The translations under genes were made by a program, and so were the position numbers. A stretch of DNA of 64,000 bases from Akebia trifoliata (lineage: Eukaryota > Streptophyta > Magnoliopsida > Ranunculales > Lardizabalaceae), in contig CM030710.1 of NCBI GenBank assembly GCA_017979445.1, positions 16,850,248 to 16,914,247 on the forward strand. The letters are read 5' to 3'. The notes under the pieces were generated by a model. It had not been told where the DNA came from and made no database searches. It saw only the letters and a program-made list of their open reading frames with translations. This document shows, piece by piece, positions 1 to 11,246 of the stretch. The first letter of the stretch is position 1, and each line of letters begins with the position of its first letter.

Positions 1-319
1 TCATAATTTAGACTCGATACTTGGTAAATCTCCTTCAAATATACTCAAAATGTATCATAGTTGTAAATCAAAAGTTACAATGTAATCATTAAAAAATTTA
101 GAATCTTAACGTCGTTCTTCATTTTTTTTAATGAAACGTTGAAATAAAAAAAAAAAAAAATGTCTAAATGTTCAAAATTAAGAGAATAACATTCTTCATT
201 CGTCATTCATAATCAAAGATTTTCGAAAATGATCGCCATTGCCATTGGATAACCTAACTATGTGAAAAACACGAGACAAGGGTAGTTTGGGTATTCCAAA
301 GACATTATAAATGTGAGAA
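1..319. other. AT-rich flanking DNA, no gene seen
   Basis: No convincing coding region, RNA gene or repeat boundary is visible. The stretch is AT-rich with short A and T runs. A short open frame on the minus strand overlaps the end of the neighbouring hAT-like element and has no recognisable motif. Confidence 0.5.
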
Positions 320-1289
320 TAGGGTTGGGTTGTCAATGGGTCGGTTCCATGTCTACCCAAAATCGGATCTGAACTTGAATATTGATTTCCATTTCGATTG
401 TTGGTATGAAACCCTTGGAAGCAGAACCAACCCAACAAATACTCAAATACCCATTGGGTACCCGTTAAGAATTAAAAATTAATTTGACTTAATTTCTAAG
501 GTCCGTTTTCCTCTAGTGGATTATCACATTAGCAATCCAACCCCATAGCCCTTTAAATTTCATCTAAAACTCATAAAAAAAATTTAGAAAACAATTTATT
601 TTGGGCATGATCCAAGGTTTTGAGAATGGATGTCTACCGAATTTCCACCTAAATTTTTAGAAATTCAATAGTGAGAAATAATTTTTTTGAATGTTTTTTT
701 TCAAAGTTCATAGAATATTATCCTCTACAACCCTAAATCAATGAATCATGTTTTTTATACATCACAAGATGAGACCAAGGAGTCTTAGAAAGGTTAGCCA
801 GACTCTTCTATTTGTTTGTACTTTTTAAACTTTGAATGGGGTGTTTTAATATTTAAAAAGATTAAAGATGAGAAAAATCTAACCTGCAAGCATAATAGTG
901 CAATTATGTTCTTTGAAATTGAAACTTGAGAAAGAGAAAAGGGAATGAGGATAGAGGTTTAGAAAATTGAAAGGGCTAAGACTTGAGAATTAAGTTATTT
1001 GTTTGAGAAGATATTGAGCATTGAAATATCTTTCCATAATTATTAATTATTATTAATTAATTATACTACTAAATAATAAATATGAACGACCTCTTAAATA
1101 GTTTTTTTTTTCAAATACCCTATTTACCCATTTACTCAATGGGTACTTGACGGAGACTCGATTCTTAATGTATCCTTAAAATTACTACCCATAACCGACC
1201 TGAATATTAATTGAATCTCTCATAGTGGACCCAAATCGATTAATTGATTTCGCATACATCGGGTAGTTGCATAACCATTGACACCCCTA
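320..1289. mobile_element. probable non-autonomous hAT-type DNA transposon
   Basis: The left end reads TAGGGTTGGGTTGTCAATGG and the right end, in reverse complement, reads TAGGGGTGTCAATGG. These agree apart from a short insertion and resemble the TAGGGGTGTCAATGG-type ends I know from plant hAT elements. The outside flanks are TGTGAGAA (312-319) and TGTGAAAT (1290-1297), six of eight bases alike, as expected for an aged 8-bp hAT target duplication. Inside, 'caatgggtac'-type motifs occur near both ends in opposite directions (about 450-465 and 1135-1150). No transposase frame is present, so the copy would depend on an element elsewhere. The terminal match is imperfect, so the family call is moderate. 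Confidence 0.5.
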
Positions 1290-1381
1290 TGTGAAATGAG
1301 GTCCAAGGAATATTAAGAAAAGAAAATTTTACTAAATGGACTATTAAGAGACCGCCCAAAACTTAGCGACTATTTAGAAAA

Positions 1382-1605
1382 AAGTCCATCCATCAAGGTC
1401 TTTTATGTAATTTTCCTTTATTTTTTGGCATATGAGTATGTAGACACCCCATTTTTGCACTCGCCTGATTAATCAACTCGTCAACCCGATCGCAAGTCCA
1501 TCCATCAAGGTCTTTTATGTAATTTTCCTTTATTTTTTGGCATATGAGTATGTAGACACCCCATTTTTGCACTCGCCTGATTAATCAACTCGTCAACCCG
1601 ATCGC
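1382..1605. repeat. 112-bp tandem duplication across the left LTR boundary
   Basis: The block 1382-1493 is repeated immediately at 1494-1605. Each copy holds the same host flank, the target duplication GAGTA and the first 55 bases or so of the LTR (TGTAGACACCCC...). There are therefore two LTR starts, 1439 and 1551, and only the second continues into a full LTR. The copies look almost identical by eye, so the duplication is recent or is an assembly artefact. Confidence 0.85.
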
Positions 1606-2670
1606 AATGATTCCCAATGATGGATGTGTATTCCATTGCTTTATTTTGTTACCAGATGTGTTTCAGAAATCCGGATGAGGTATCTCGAATTGACAAAACC
1701 TTAGAAACCACGCTACGCTAAGAAAATACGACCCCAGAAACATAGAAATCATCATCTTGCAAACCAAAAAGAAGCTTCACGATAAAAATCACTAAAGATT
1801 GACCAAATTACCAATATATCCTTAACATCAAAACAACCCTAGAGCCTACGTTATGATTAGGAAATTCATTAAAACACATAAAATAACAAATCGAAACCAA
1901 ATAAATTATTTCGCCAATTTTCACAGAATTTAACAAAATTACGAAAATGCCCCTCATAAAGTTCACAACCATTTCACACAAAAAATTTCATAAATAACAA
2001 AAACTAATATTTCCATTGAATTCCTTACAAAAAATCGATTCTAAAACATCCTAGAACATTAAAAATCGACTTAAAACGTGAAAAGTCCTCTCCGGGGGCA
2101 AAACGATAATTTCACAATTTTCATAATTAAAAAATTCGAAATTAATAAATAAAACCTTAAATAATTAAAGTGAAACATTAATGAAATTAATTTAAAATTT
2201 TGAACCAAAGAAATCGATCAATCGGGCTCTCATGGAAAATTGTTGAGGGTTCGTGAGATATTTCTTTAAGGACCCCTCCATTTGGGGGTCCAAAGAATTA
2301 AAGAAATAATGGAGGAGGCTTCTCCAAAAATTTAAAGTCAATCAAGTAAGACTAAAGTCAAAATATTAAAGTCAATCAAGTGAGACTAAAGTCAAAATTA
2401 AAGTCAATTAAGCAAGACTGAAGTCAAGATATTAAAAGTCAATCAATTAAGACTAAAGTCAAAATATTAAAAGTCAATCAAATAAGACCAAAAGTCAAAA
2501 TCATAATAGAGATCTAATTAAATAATAACTCTATCTAATAGAGTTCTAACTAAAACATAACTCCACCTAAAACAATTCTAATTAAAACACAACTCTACCT
2601 AAAACAAGTCTAATTAAAACACAACTCTAATTAAACACTAACTCTATCAAAATCAACCCTTAAAAAAATC

Positions 2671-2678
2671 TATAAATA
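2671..2678 (+). promoter_or_regulatory. LTR1 TATA box
   Basis: TATAAATA followed by GAGG, in an AT-rich stretch about 1.1 kb into the LTR. The same TATAAATAGAGG is at 12424 in LTR2 and 15584 in LTR3, and on the minus strand at 60385-60392 in the reverse copy. It is the likely core promoter for the element transcript, and R would start some 25-35 bases downstream. Confidence 0.7.
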
Positions 2679-2828
2679 GAGGTGCTCACACCCTATTTTC
2701 ATATCAAACCATAAAATTTTAAGAGAAGTAGGTCTAAAAGTCCCCCTAGCCTCCCATAAACCCTAGTTTTGGAGCCCCAACTCCTTATCTAACATCCCTC
2801 CTTCGATTTTAGCCTAAGAAACACCTAA

Positions 2829-3632
2829 AAGCCTTCCAAAAACATCCCAAAATCCACAACAAACTTAAAGAATTCAGATCCAAGAAAGTAGAGATACCTT
2901 GTCTCGGAGATCAGGAATCAAATCTGGAGACAGAACAAAGCAAGGAGTACGGTACAAGGAGTAATTTTTGTCGAATCTGAGGGAACAAAGTATTTACTAT
3001 CGGAAAGGTATAACTATTTTTATTTATTTATTATTATCTAGGTTTTTAACAATGTAATTTATTTGGGAAGTTAGTAGAGACCGGCTTTGGCTGGGTGGGG
3101 TTGGTGCCTACCACCTTCCAACCCCGTAACATGATCCCCGAATTCAGCTTTTTTGATTCTAGATTAGTTTTTTTTTATCCGTTTAGAGTCATTGATCGGT
3201 TCCTAGACCGTAATAACTAGGTGGCGACTAAAGCCTTCCAAAAACATCCCAAAATCCACAACAAACTTGAAGAATTCAGATCAAAGAAAGTAGAGATACC
3301 TTGTCTCGGAGATCAGGAATCAAATCTGGAGACAGAAACAAAGCAAGGAGTACGGTACAAGGAGTAATTTTTTGTCGAATCTGAGGGAACAAAGTATTTA
3401 CTATCGGAAAGGTATAACTATTTTTTATTTATTTATTATTATCTAGGTTTTTAACAATGTAATTTATTTGGGAAGAGTAGAGACCGGCTTTGCTGGGTGG
3501 GTTGGGGTGCCTACCTACCTTCCACCCCGTAACATGATCCCCGAATTCAGCTTTTTTGATTCTAGATTAGTTTTTTTTTATCCGTTTAGAGTCATTGATC
3601 GGTTCCTAGACCGTAATAACTAGGTGGCGACT
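2829..3632 (+). repeat. 402-bp tandem duplication inside LTR1
   Basis: The segment starting near 'gccttccaaaaacatccc' (2831) recurs at 3233, an offset of 402 bp. It takes in the region after the TATA box, the conserved hairpin and the 'ggtggcgact' motif. The second copy has small changes in the hairpin. LTR2 and LTR3 lack this duplication. Confidence 0.9.
3097..3125 (+). other. conserved LTR hairpin, LTR1 copy
   Basis: The arms GGGGTTGG (3097-3104) and CCAACCCC (3118-3125) are perfect complements around the loop TGCCTACCACCTT. The same structure recurs at 12843-12873, 16009-16037 and, on the minus strand, 59928-59958. A family with different stem bases has it at 26542-26575 and 63193-63227. 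Its place between promoter and LTR end means it should be in the RNA, perhaps acting in 3'-end formation or packaging. That role is inference. Confidence 0.7.
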
Positions 3633-3690
3633 CTCAAACCTCAAGGGTTAAAAGCGGATCCGCGCACCCCGCGGATCGAGGGCGCTTTCA

Positions 3691-3710
3691 GTGGCAACTC
3701 CACTGGGGAC
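3691..3710 (+). promoter_or_regulatory. primer binding site after LTR1
   Basis: GTGGCAACTCCACTGGGGAC directly follows the LTR end. From the TGG it should pair with the CCA end of a tRNA. It resembles the TGGCGACTCCACTGGGGA site I recall for plant Ogre-type elements, usually assigned to tRNA-Arg; that assignment is from memory and was not checked. Confidence 0.8.
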
Positions 3711-6700
3711 ATTGAGGATCAAACTTGAAAAATCCCAAGTATGGGAGTATCGCTAAAATAACCTAGATTTTTTAATTTTCCTTTGTTTATTTGTTTATTA
3801 TGTTTTTTGTTACTTTTTACCATGTGTTTTAATTTTAAATATTTGATTTCAACATACTGTTCTTGTGAGTCAATCAAGGGTTATCGAACGTGGTCCTAAA
3901 TAATGAAGGGCTTCAGAATGATTGGTTTTATTGGAGATAGTATGATAATTGGTGGATCATGATGCTTAATTCTTTTACGTGTGTAGGTTTTCTTTTTATT
4001 TATTTTTTAGGATGTAGGCAATTGATCAATGGATAGCATTTTGATTTTCTTAGTTTTTGTTTAAAAAACTTTTTTAAAAAAGGAAAAAGAGTATGTATTT
4101 AACTTGTTTTTTAAGTAAAATAAACTTATTTTTTTTCTAAAGGTAGTGCTGTCCATTGACAGCAAGAAAGAAAAAAAAAGTTTCAAAAAAAAAAAAAAGA
4201 GTTTTTTTTTAAAGTTCTGTTAACCACACAAGTTGCTGGAATTTTGGGTGCCCCTAGTGTTTAGTTTTTTCTATTTTTTTTTTAACACCCCATTAACATC
4301 AATGATGTGCTGGTGTGAGTGGAGTGTGATAAGTAAAATCTGATGTTTTCTCTCCTCACATCATCTTCTCAAAAGAATGCATTTGGTTTCAACGTCATTA
4401 ACAGAGACTAATTCCGTCTCTCTTTATTCGATCGATTGGAAATCAGTCCAAACCGATTTGAAACTCCATAAATCATCGTTTTTCTCTTGATTTAAAGGTG
4501 AGAATCGTCCTATCCAGTAGAGAAATAAGAATCCATTCGATTTGTTTCGGTCTCTTTGCGAAAATCTGATTCGTGGGTTTCAAATCTGAATCAAGAATTG
4601 TGCTGTGTTTCTATTAAATATGAAGTTTGGCAATCGGTAATAGAAGTAAACAAAAACCATGGCCAATGGATTGGGTTCCATGAGTTTTTTTTTACGTCAA
4701 TCACGAACTCTAACAGAGCGTTAATGGTGGCTGTTTTTCTGTGTGGAAAAGAGGCAACAGAGAGACATTTTTTTCTTTTTTTTATTTCTGTTTCTTGTTC
4801 ACCTATGCTGAAAAACCAGCAAAGAGAGAACGTCCTCTCTCTCTCTCTCAGACAACTCCGTCTTCTTGAATTAGAGTTCACCCAATGCCATCATCTTCGG
4901 CAGAGACTAAGTCAGTCTCTCAAGCCCATCGATTAAAATTTCGATCCTATTGGTTTTAGATTCTGTCAAAGTCGCCAATCTTTCTTGCGGGGCTCAGATC
5001 AGTTTTCGAAGATTACCTTCTTTTGAAACCGTAGCATTGTCGGACGATTTTTTCGACTGTAAAAAAAAAAAAGAAGAGGTTCAAGTTTCAATCGTTTTTA
5101 ATAACCGGTCGTGATTTAAAAAAAAATAAAAACGATCGATTCTTCAATGTTACAGAGCAAGCAATTTGGAACCCACTTCTTGGGTCACGCTACATGACTA
5201 AGTTAGCAAGATATTACATCTTGCTCAATGTCATTGGGTCCCACTTGGGTTGTAAAAAAAAAATCGGATGCGATGACTTGCTAGATTTTTTTGAAAAAAA
5301 AATCTGTTTTTTTTAATAGAAAAATTTTTATTTAAAAAAAAAAAAAACTGATTTTATTCCAATTGGGACCAACAATTTCAAACTCGCGGTTTCGGATTTC
5401 TATTAGGAACGCTGAACTCGACAGATTTTGGTGTTTGTTTTTAAAAAAAATATGGAAAGAAAGGGGGCTAGTCTTACTAATTTAGTAAGGTCTCTTCCTT
5501 ACTAAGGGTTATCAACTTCGCCACGTGGCATCCAAAAGGGTGATCTAATGCCATGTGTTTGTGGCAAACAAAATTTCATGAACTTTTAAAAGAAATTTTC
5601 AATTAAAAAAAAAAAAAAATTTTAATGTCATCTTAAACTTTAAGTTGAGATTTCATAATCACCCATTTTCAAAACATTGGACTTAAATTTCTCATTTTTA
5701 AAATTGATTTTTTCTCTTTTTTGGATCCAAATTGTAAAGGCCATGAAATTAAATTATCAATGAAGGAGCCACGTGGCCTAATGACCCTTGGTAATTTTTA
5801 AATCTCAAGGTGTTAGTCGAGATAATTCAAGTTCTCATTGAGAAATTTGTTGAGTCTTAATTCAAAAATGCAAAAAAATTTCCTAAAATTCCAAGAAAAA
5901 TAAATAAATAAAAAGAATTTTTTGTGCATGTTTCAATATTGAATCTGATCAATTATTCTGTGTTATTATCTGAAATGCCATGATCTTAATTGATATATAC
6001 ATCATGCTTTGATTTCGAATTGGGTATTTTGTATATTTCTGTATTTTTTATCAATATTTATTCAATATTATTGTGGATGGTTTGATTGGTTTGATCTAGC
6101 CTATGGACCCATTTATTTGAGAAAAGGTCCCGGGCACACCCCACCCTGTTTTACACACACCACATGCACGTTTATTGTTTTACTCACTTACACATCCCAT
6201 TTAGCCAACGTGGCACTAGTGCGTGGCCCGGTCTCTTCGGAGATGCGACGTCATTCATGAAAACCACAACTCCAATCACGTACCTTAGGGTATATCAAAC
6301 TGGGGTATCAATACTGTCTGATCAGGTGATTTTGAGAGATATATTGATGCACCCAGGTTAGAGCGACCTGAGCCTTTGACCTATTGTAAGCTACACAGTC
6401 ACATGTCCCAATTGCTAACGTAGTACTAGTAAGTGGTCGGTCCCCTCGTGGGATGCCAAACCATTTATGAAAGCTACAACTCTTGACTCGTACCTGTAGA
6501 TAATCTAAGTATATCACTTACACTTCTTGGTCAAAACCGGTGCCTAAGCAAGATCTTGCCCCACTGTACCCTACTGTACGAGGGGGATAGACTACGTCTA
6601 TTCTAGACGAGAGGTATTTAAGTGGGCCCCTTGCTCAGCATTGTACGCCACATCTCAATTGGAGATCAAACTGGCTATTTTTGGCTTTAGAGAAGTGAAT

Positions 6701-7501
6701 TGAGATTTTAGATTATCACCTATATGGTATATCAAACTAAGTCACCACGTACCGAAAGATATATAGGTGTGCTTGGGCAAGGGTGGCAAAATAAAAATGC
6801 ATTGCATGTAGTAAGCCTAGAGTCTAGAAACCTTCCCTGTTGGTCACGACTCGAACTTATCGTGGGTGTTCCCATGTTGCTCTATTTAATCCAACCAAAA
6901 GGTAAGTGGGTGGACCGGTCCACACCGCTCCAATCAAATTCGCAATATCGGTCCAACCCAATAAACTTAATTGGTGAAACATACTGGTCAATATCAAGTT
7001 AAACCAATTAGGTCAATTGGTAAATGAATCGTATGGATCAGTATATGGATCGGTTGAACTAATTGGCTTAAAAATATTGGATGAAGTGATGCAAGTAGAA
7101 TATTCAGATCCATTGGGTCCAACCGGCCCAAACTTAAATGGGTACAGAGTCCCAATCACCTTGCATCGCCCAGTTTGATTCAATAGACTGAATATTACAT
7201 ACTTAACAAGATCAGTAAATCATATTCATGTAATATTTCTTGATCGAAATATTTCATTTGGTTAGAGATTTTGATCTAGGGGTTAACTCAACCCACATCT
7301 TTAAATCAAGTCTACTCTAGAGAAACTAGCTAGAGAAACTTCTATTTATTAAAAGTCTACTCTAGAATCCATAACTAGTAATCCTCCTTTGATGGGATTT
7401 TCAGGATTATCATTGCGTCCAAACTCAAGCGTCCACCTCCTAGTTGGAGTCGTAAGTCCAGTCGGTTAGAACGGGCCACAATACCAAGTCAACAAGTAGA
7501 G
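3711..7501 (+). other. long untranslated leader of family 1
   Basis: About 3.8 kb separate the primer site from gag. There are many A and T homopolymer runs (for example 4160-4210 and 5330-5350) and scattered short open frames with no recognisable motif. A long leader, sometimes holding an extra ORF, is usual in Ogre-like elements. I see no convincing ORF1 here: the open frame at 4556-4936 has no domain and its complement is also open. A diverged repeat lies at 6186-6530. Confidence 0.55.
6186..6530 (+). repeat. two diverged copies of a roughly 130-bp unit, 210 bp apart
   Basis: The stretch from about 6190 (catcccatttagccaacgtg...) aligns with the one from about 6400 (tgtcccaattgctaacgtag...). 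Shared landmarks are 'actagt' (6215 and 6425), 'ggtc' and 'catttatgaaa/cattcatgaaa', then 'ccacaact/ctacaact' and 'cgtacct'. Similarity is roughly 70-75% by eye, so the duplication is old. Confidence 0.55.
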
Positions 7502-9010
7502 ATGGCGTCAGAATCTGAGCTTACAGAGATCCGTAAGATCTTGGCAACCTTTGCCAATGATATCAACAATATAAAAGGCAAAGTGGAAATGTTAGAACAG
7601 ACCTCATCAACAATATAAAAGGCAAGTGGAAATGTTAGAACAGACCTCGGAATCGATGGGAAATCCTCTAGATGACCCAAAAGGAAAAAAAGGTAGAAGA
7701 GAAATGTCCACAAGAAGTCTTCGAACTCGACAGAGACGAAGAGTATGTTGATGAAAATCTGGCGTTATCTAACAGAATGTCCCAATTGGAGTCAGCTACG
7801 AAGAGTATAAAGGGTATTGATGAAATTGCAGCAGGCATTGAAGCTTTGAACCGCATCCCTAGAATCCATTTGCCGAAGAAGTTTGTGATGCCTGAAATGG
7901 ACAAATTCAGTGGGACAGGATGTGCGAAGACACATCTTAAGGTGTATGTTACTAACATGCGCACTATGGGGCTCAGCGACGAACATATGACATTATTGTT
8001 CCAAAGAACTTTATCAGGATCAACACTACGTTGGCTAATGTCTCAGAGATCCAGTTACGTGTGGTACATGGGAGAACATGTCAAAGGCCTTCTGGCATCA
8101 GTATAAATACAGTACTGAGATTGAGACCTCAAGAAGGGATTTGGAAGCAACTAAACAGAAATGGGGAGACATTCACTGATTTCATTGGTCGCTGGAGGGC
8201 CAAGGCTGCACAAATGTGGATAAGACCTCAAAGAAAGAACAAGTGGCTATTATCTTAAAAAACCTCTCGCAAAGTATGCCCGACATCTAGTTTCCCCAAT
8301 ACCTTCCTAAATTCGAGTCTCTATTGCAAGCTGGTAGCCAATTGGAAGATGCTTTCGCTTCCGGAATCCTTTCCAATCCTTTTGACAACAAGTTCAAAAA
8401 GCCTTTCACCAATTTCAAGTCTAATACTAATCACGCCTATGTAGCCAATACGTCTACTACACCCGTCCAATCTACTATCTTGCCTAGTAACCAAGTTAAC
8501 CTTAATCAACCTCGACCGCGTAGGAAATTCACCAATCTTGGTATGCTTTTGAGCATTGTCCTTCAAAAACTATTAAGTAAAGGGCTCATTGCACCTCTCC
8601 AACCTCGACCTTTACCAAATCCACTCCCTACTTCTCACAATCCCAACCTATTTTGTGAGTTTCACCAAAATTCCGGTCATCTTACTGATCGTTGTGTCGT
8701 TCTTCGTCATACAGTTCAAGACCTCATCGACGTCAAAAAAGTTATTATCCCTGCCCCTGAGCAGCCGAATGTTACTACCAACCCTCTACCCAGTTACCAA
8801 CCTCCTCAGACTTTGAACATGGTATCCAATACTCAACTCTTATTTGACCCAATCCTTCTCATTCGATCAGTCAATCATAAACCTCCTAGCCCTCATTTTA
8901 CCAAAGTGACGGTCCCTAATGAGGTTTTCACCACCAAATGCAGTCTTGGCCAAGAGAGAAGAAGAAAGTCTGAAGAATGCAAAGAATCTGAAGAAGAAAA
9001 CTCAGTCTAA
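7502..9010 (+). pseudogene. gag: broken gag of the Tat/Ogre-like element
   Basis: Gag would form the retrotransposon particle and bind its RNA. The frame starts at the ATG at 7502 (MASESELTEIRKILATF...) and hits a stop inside a 44-bp duplication (7562-7648). A second frame opens at 7672 and carries the retrotransposon-gag core: a PEMDKFSGTGCAKTHLKVYV block (about 7890-7950) followed by an LSGSTLRW motif. It ends at 8106 and continues in other frames (FTDFIGRWRAKAAQMW near 8170-8220). From 8324 a frame runs to 9010 with RKFTNLGMLLSIVLQKLL and a zinc-finger-like CEFHQNSGHLTDRC, both typical of plant Tat-type gag. At least three frame breaks are present. The family call is confident from these motifs; function is excluded. 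Confidence 0.85.
7562..7648 (+). repeat. 44-bp tandem duplication that breaks gag
   Basis: The segment 7562-7605 is repeated at 7606-7648 with one A missing. The net change of 43 bases shifts the reading frame and creates an in-frame TAA early in gag. Confidence 0.85.
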
Positions 9011-9404
9011 CCGCTTAGAAATAGTTTCTCAAATTCTCAGTCTGTAATCTAGCCCGTTGTGGGTAATTGTCTTTAGTTGTTTATGAGTCTTGAGTCCAGT
9101 TATTTCTATCAATTTAGTAATCATGTCTATCTTTTTATTTCTTATTTTGTTCTAGTCAAGTTAGTTTGTCGAGTCTGCAATGGTGTCAGTCGTCCTATCT
9201 AAATTTAATTGAATAAAGAAAATTTTTGAATACCTCGAGTGCATTAACGAATTAACTAATAACTGGCTTCAAGGAGAAATTCCTCTAAAGGAACCCCCTC
9301 TTGAATGAGAAGATAAATGTCTTGCTCGAGGAACCAAAGGTCATTGACCTTAGAACAAAAATAATTCCCAAGAAATTCAGATTGGAACTAACTTATCCCT
9401 AGAG

Positions 9405-10130
9405 GAGCACAAAGAGATGATTCAGAAAATTCAAAAGACTTGCTTACATGGTCCTATGAAGATATGTCGATTAAATTTGGAGTGTTGTTCAACATGAAAT
9501 ATATACCCATCCTGTGAGAACACTACATATACAAACCAGAATAGATTAACATAGTCAAAGGAGGGATTATAAAATGTATCAGTGCTGGAATTTTAAAATC
9601 GATGGAATAGTTGAAGTAGCCAGTAAAAATCTCAAGACAATCATCGTGAAAATGTGTCAATTACACATCACACCGGGATTGGCCAGAGAAGTTATCATTC
9701 GCATTATGGACATATTAGTCTTCAATACAGTCTTCTACTAGAGTCACTCTAGTATGATATGGACGCAATCTTACCGGTTAAAAGGGAAAATCCTGTATCT
9801 CAAGGCCTTGATGGAAGTTAATTGTTAGAAACAGATTGGGTCTGTCAATGAAGAGGAGTCACTCGCATGTTTGACAAGAAAGTCAAAGTTTATCACTTAT
9901 AAGTCAAGGATCTAAGCATAAGACTACCCAAAAAATTTTTGAATACTCTTCCTTGATCATTAAAAGTTTGAACTCAATTGGAGAGATTTAATCATTAAGG
10001 AAATATTATCTGGAAAAACTGTTAGACTTCAAGAACATGATGGAATCGAAGTACCATAGTCAACCAACCTTGACTGGATCAAATGGTACTACATTTAAGG
10101 AGGCCATCTTTGAACGAATCAATTTTCCTG
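9405..10130 (+). pseudogene. pol: scraps of pol: RT start and integrase end
   Basis: Pol would supply protease, reverse transcriptase, RNase H and integrase. About 9440-9680 reads, with stops, LLTWSYEDMS, a run like ISAGILKSME, and REVIIRIMD-like residues. This matches the start of plant Tat RT (FAWSYEDMPG... and ...GFLKVIEYP). About 9905-10100 reads IIKEILSGKTVRLQEHDG and NLDWIKWYYI, the usual C-terminal end of Tat integrase. The catalytic parts of RT, both RNase H domains and the integrase core are missing, so several kilobases have been deleted between these two scraps. Confidence 0.65.
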
Positions 10131-10812
10131 CTACCTAGTTCATTATCTCCTTCCTCAGCCCTTTGCAGCCTTTTCAAAAAAAAAAATGATGCCTTTTTTT
10201 TTCTCAGCCCGATCACCTAACCTAGGGGAGGGAAAATTCGAACTACGTTTTGGTCTGATCCCAAAATTCTGGGGTACGTAGGCAACCTGAGAAGTTACTT
10301 CAGGCCCAACCATATCAAAATAAAAAAAAATATAGATTCCCCGACAAAGAAAAAATCTAAAAAGAAATAATTCAAAAGAAAAAAATTGTCAAAGTTGGGA
10401 AGAAAATTCAAGAAAAAAGAAAATAATTTAAAAGGAAATGTCACACAAGGGGGCATTTGGGTTTTTGAGCCTCAAAATCCCTTTCTTTTTATACCCAGTC
10501 CTAAGCTTACCCATGAAAGTCCTCCTAAGTACCGTGCGAGAAGTCAAGGAAGATTGCAAAGCATGATCAGACAGCAACTCCAAAAGTTCAGACAGAAAAA
10601 AAAGAGCCTGTTAGGTTGAAAACCCAAAAGGGCAACTTAGGCAAAAATTAAGGCAACCTCGCGAGGTTAAAAATCTGAAATGATGACCTTGGCAACAATC
10701 AAAGCAAGAAAAAAAGAAAAAAATTGTAAGCTCGCTAGATCGAAAACCTAAAAAGGCGATCTAGGCAAAAGCCAGAGCATGCTCGCTAGATTGAAAATCT
10801 GAATAGGCAATC
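10131..10812 (+). other. 3' noncoding region before LTR2
   Basis: It holds a block (about 10200-10310) with 'attcgaactacgtttt' and 'ggggtacgtaggcaac', which I recall as a conserved noncoding stretch between pol and the 3' LTR in many plant Tat-type elements. Then come three short repeats of the form 'gaaaacc...gcaacttaggc' (about 10615-10800). The polypurine tract expected just before LTR2 is absent, so LTR2 is joined to a truncated 3' region. Confidence 0.55.
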
Positions 10813-11246
10813 TGTAGACACCCCATTTTTGCATCCACCTGATTAATCAACTCGTCAACCCGATCGCAATGATTCCCAATGATGGGTGTGTATTCCATTG
10901 CTTTATTTTGTTACCCGATATGTTTCAGAAATCCGGATGAGGTATCTCGAATTGATAAAACCTTAGAAATCACGCTACGCTAGGAAAATACGACCCTAGA
11001 AACATAGAAATCATCATCTTGCAGACAAACCAAAAAGAAGCTTCACGATAAAAATCACTAAAATGACCAAATTACCAAAATAAACCCCTAACCTCAAAAC
11101 AACGTTAGAGCCTACGTTACGCTTAGGAAACCCATTCGAACATATAAAATGACAAATCGGAACCAAATAAATCATTTCACCAATTTTAACAAAATTTGAT
11201 AAAATTACGAAAATGCCCCTCATAAAGTTTACAATCATTTCACATA

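Larger units (their letters stand above)
1551..3690 (+). repeat. LTR1 of family 1 (5' LTR)
   Basis: It begins TGTAGACACCCC and ends GGCGCTTTCA, and a primer site follows directly. Its length is 2140 bp, of which about 402 bp is an internal tandem duplication, so the basic length is about 1.74 kb, the same as the other family 1 LTRs here. It contains a TATA box (2671), a hairpin (3097-3125) and a GC-rich palindrome near its end (3657-3677). Confidence 0.9.

Noticed and set aside
196..438. 80-residue minus-strand open frame near the window start
   Set aside because: It spans the edge of the hAT-like element, has no motif, and the element's end repeats explain the composition.
4556..4936. 126-residue open frame in the leader, a possible Ogre ORF1
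   Set aside because: The complementary strand is open over the same stretch, the composition follows local homopolymers, and no motif of a known extra ORF is seen.
6009..6517. Short overlapping open frames of 65 to 83 residues in the family 1 leader
   Set aside because: They overlap a diverged noncoding repeat, lie on both strands and have no motif.
10386..10619. 77-residue lysine-rich open frame before LTR2
   Set aside because: It is the translation of an A-rich 3' noncoding stretch; no support as a gene.
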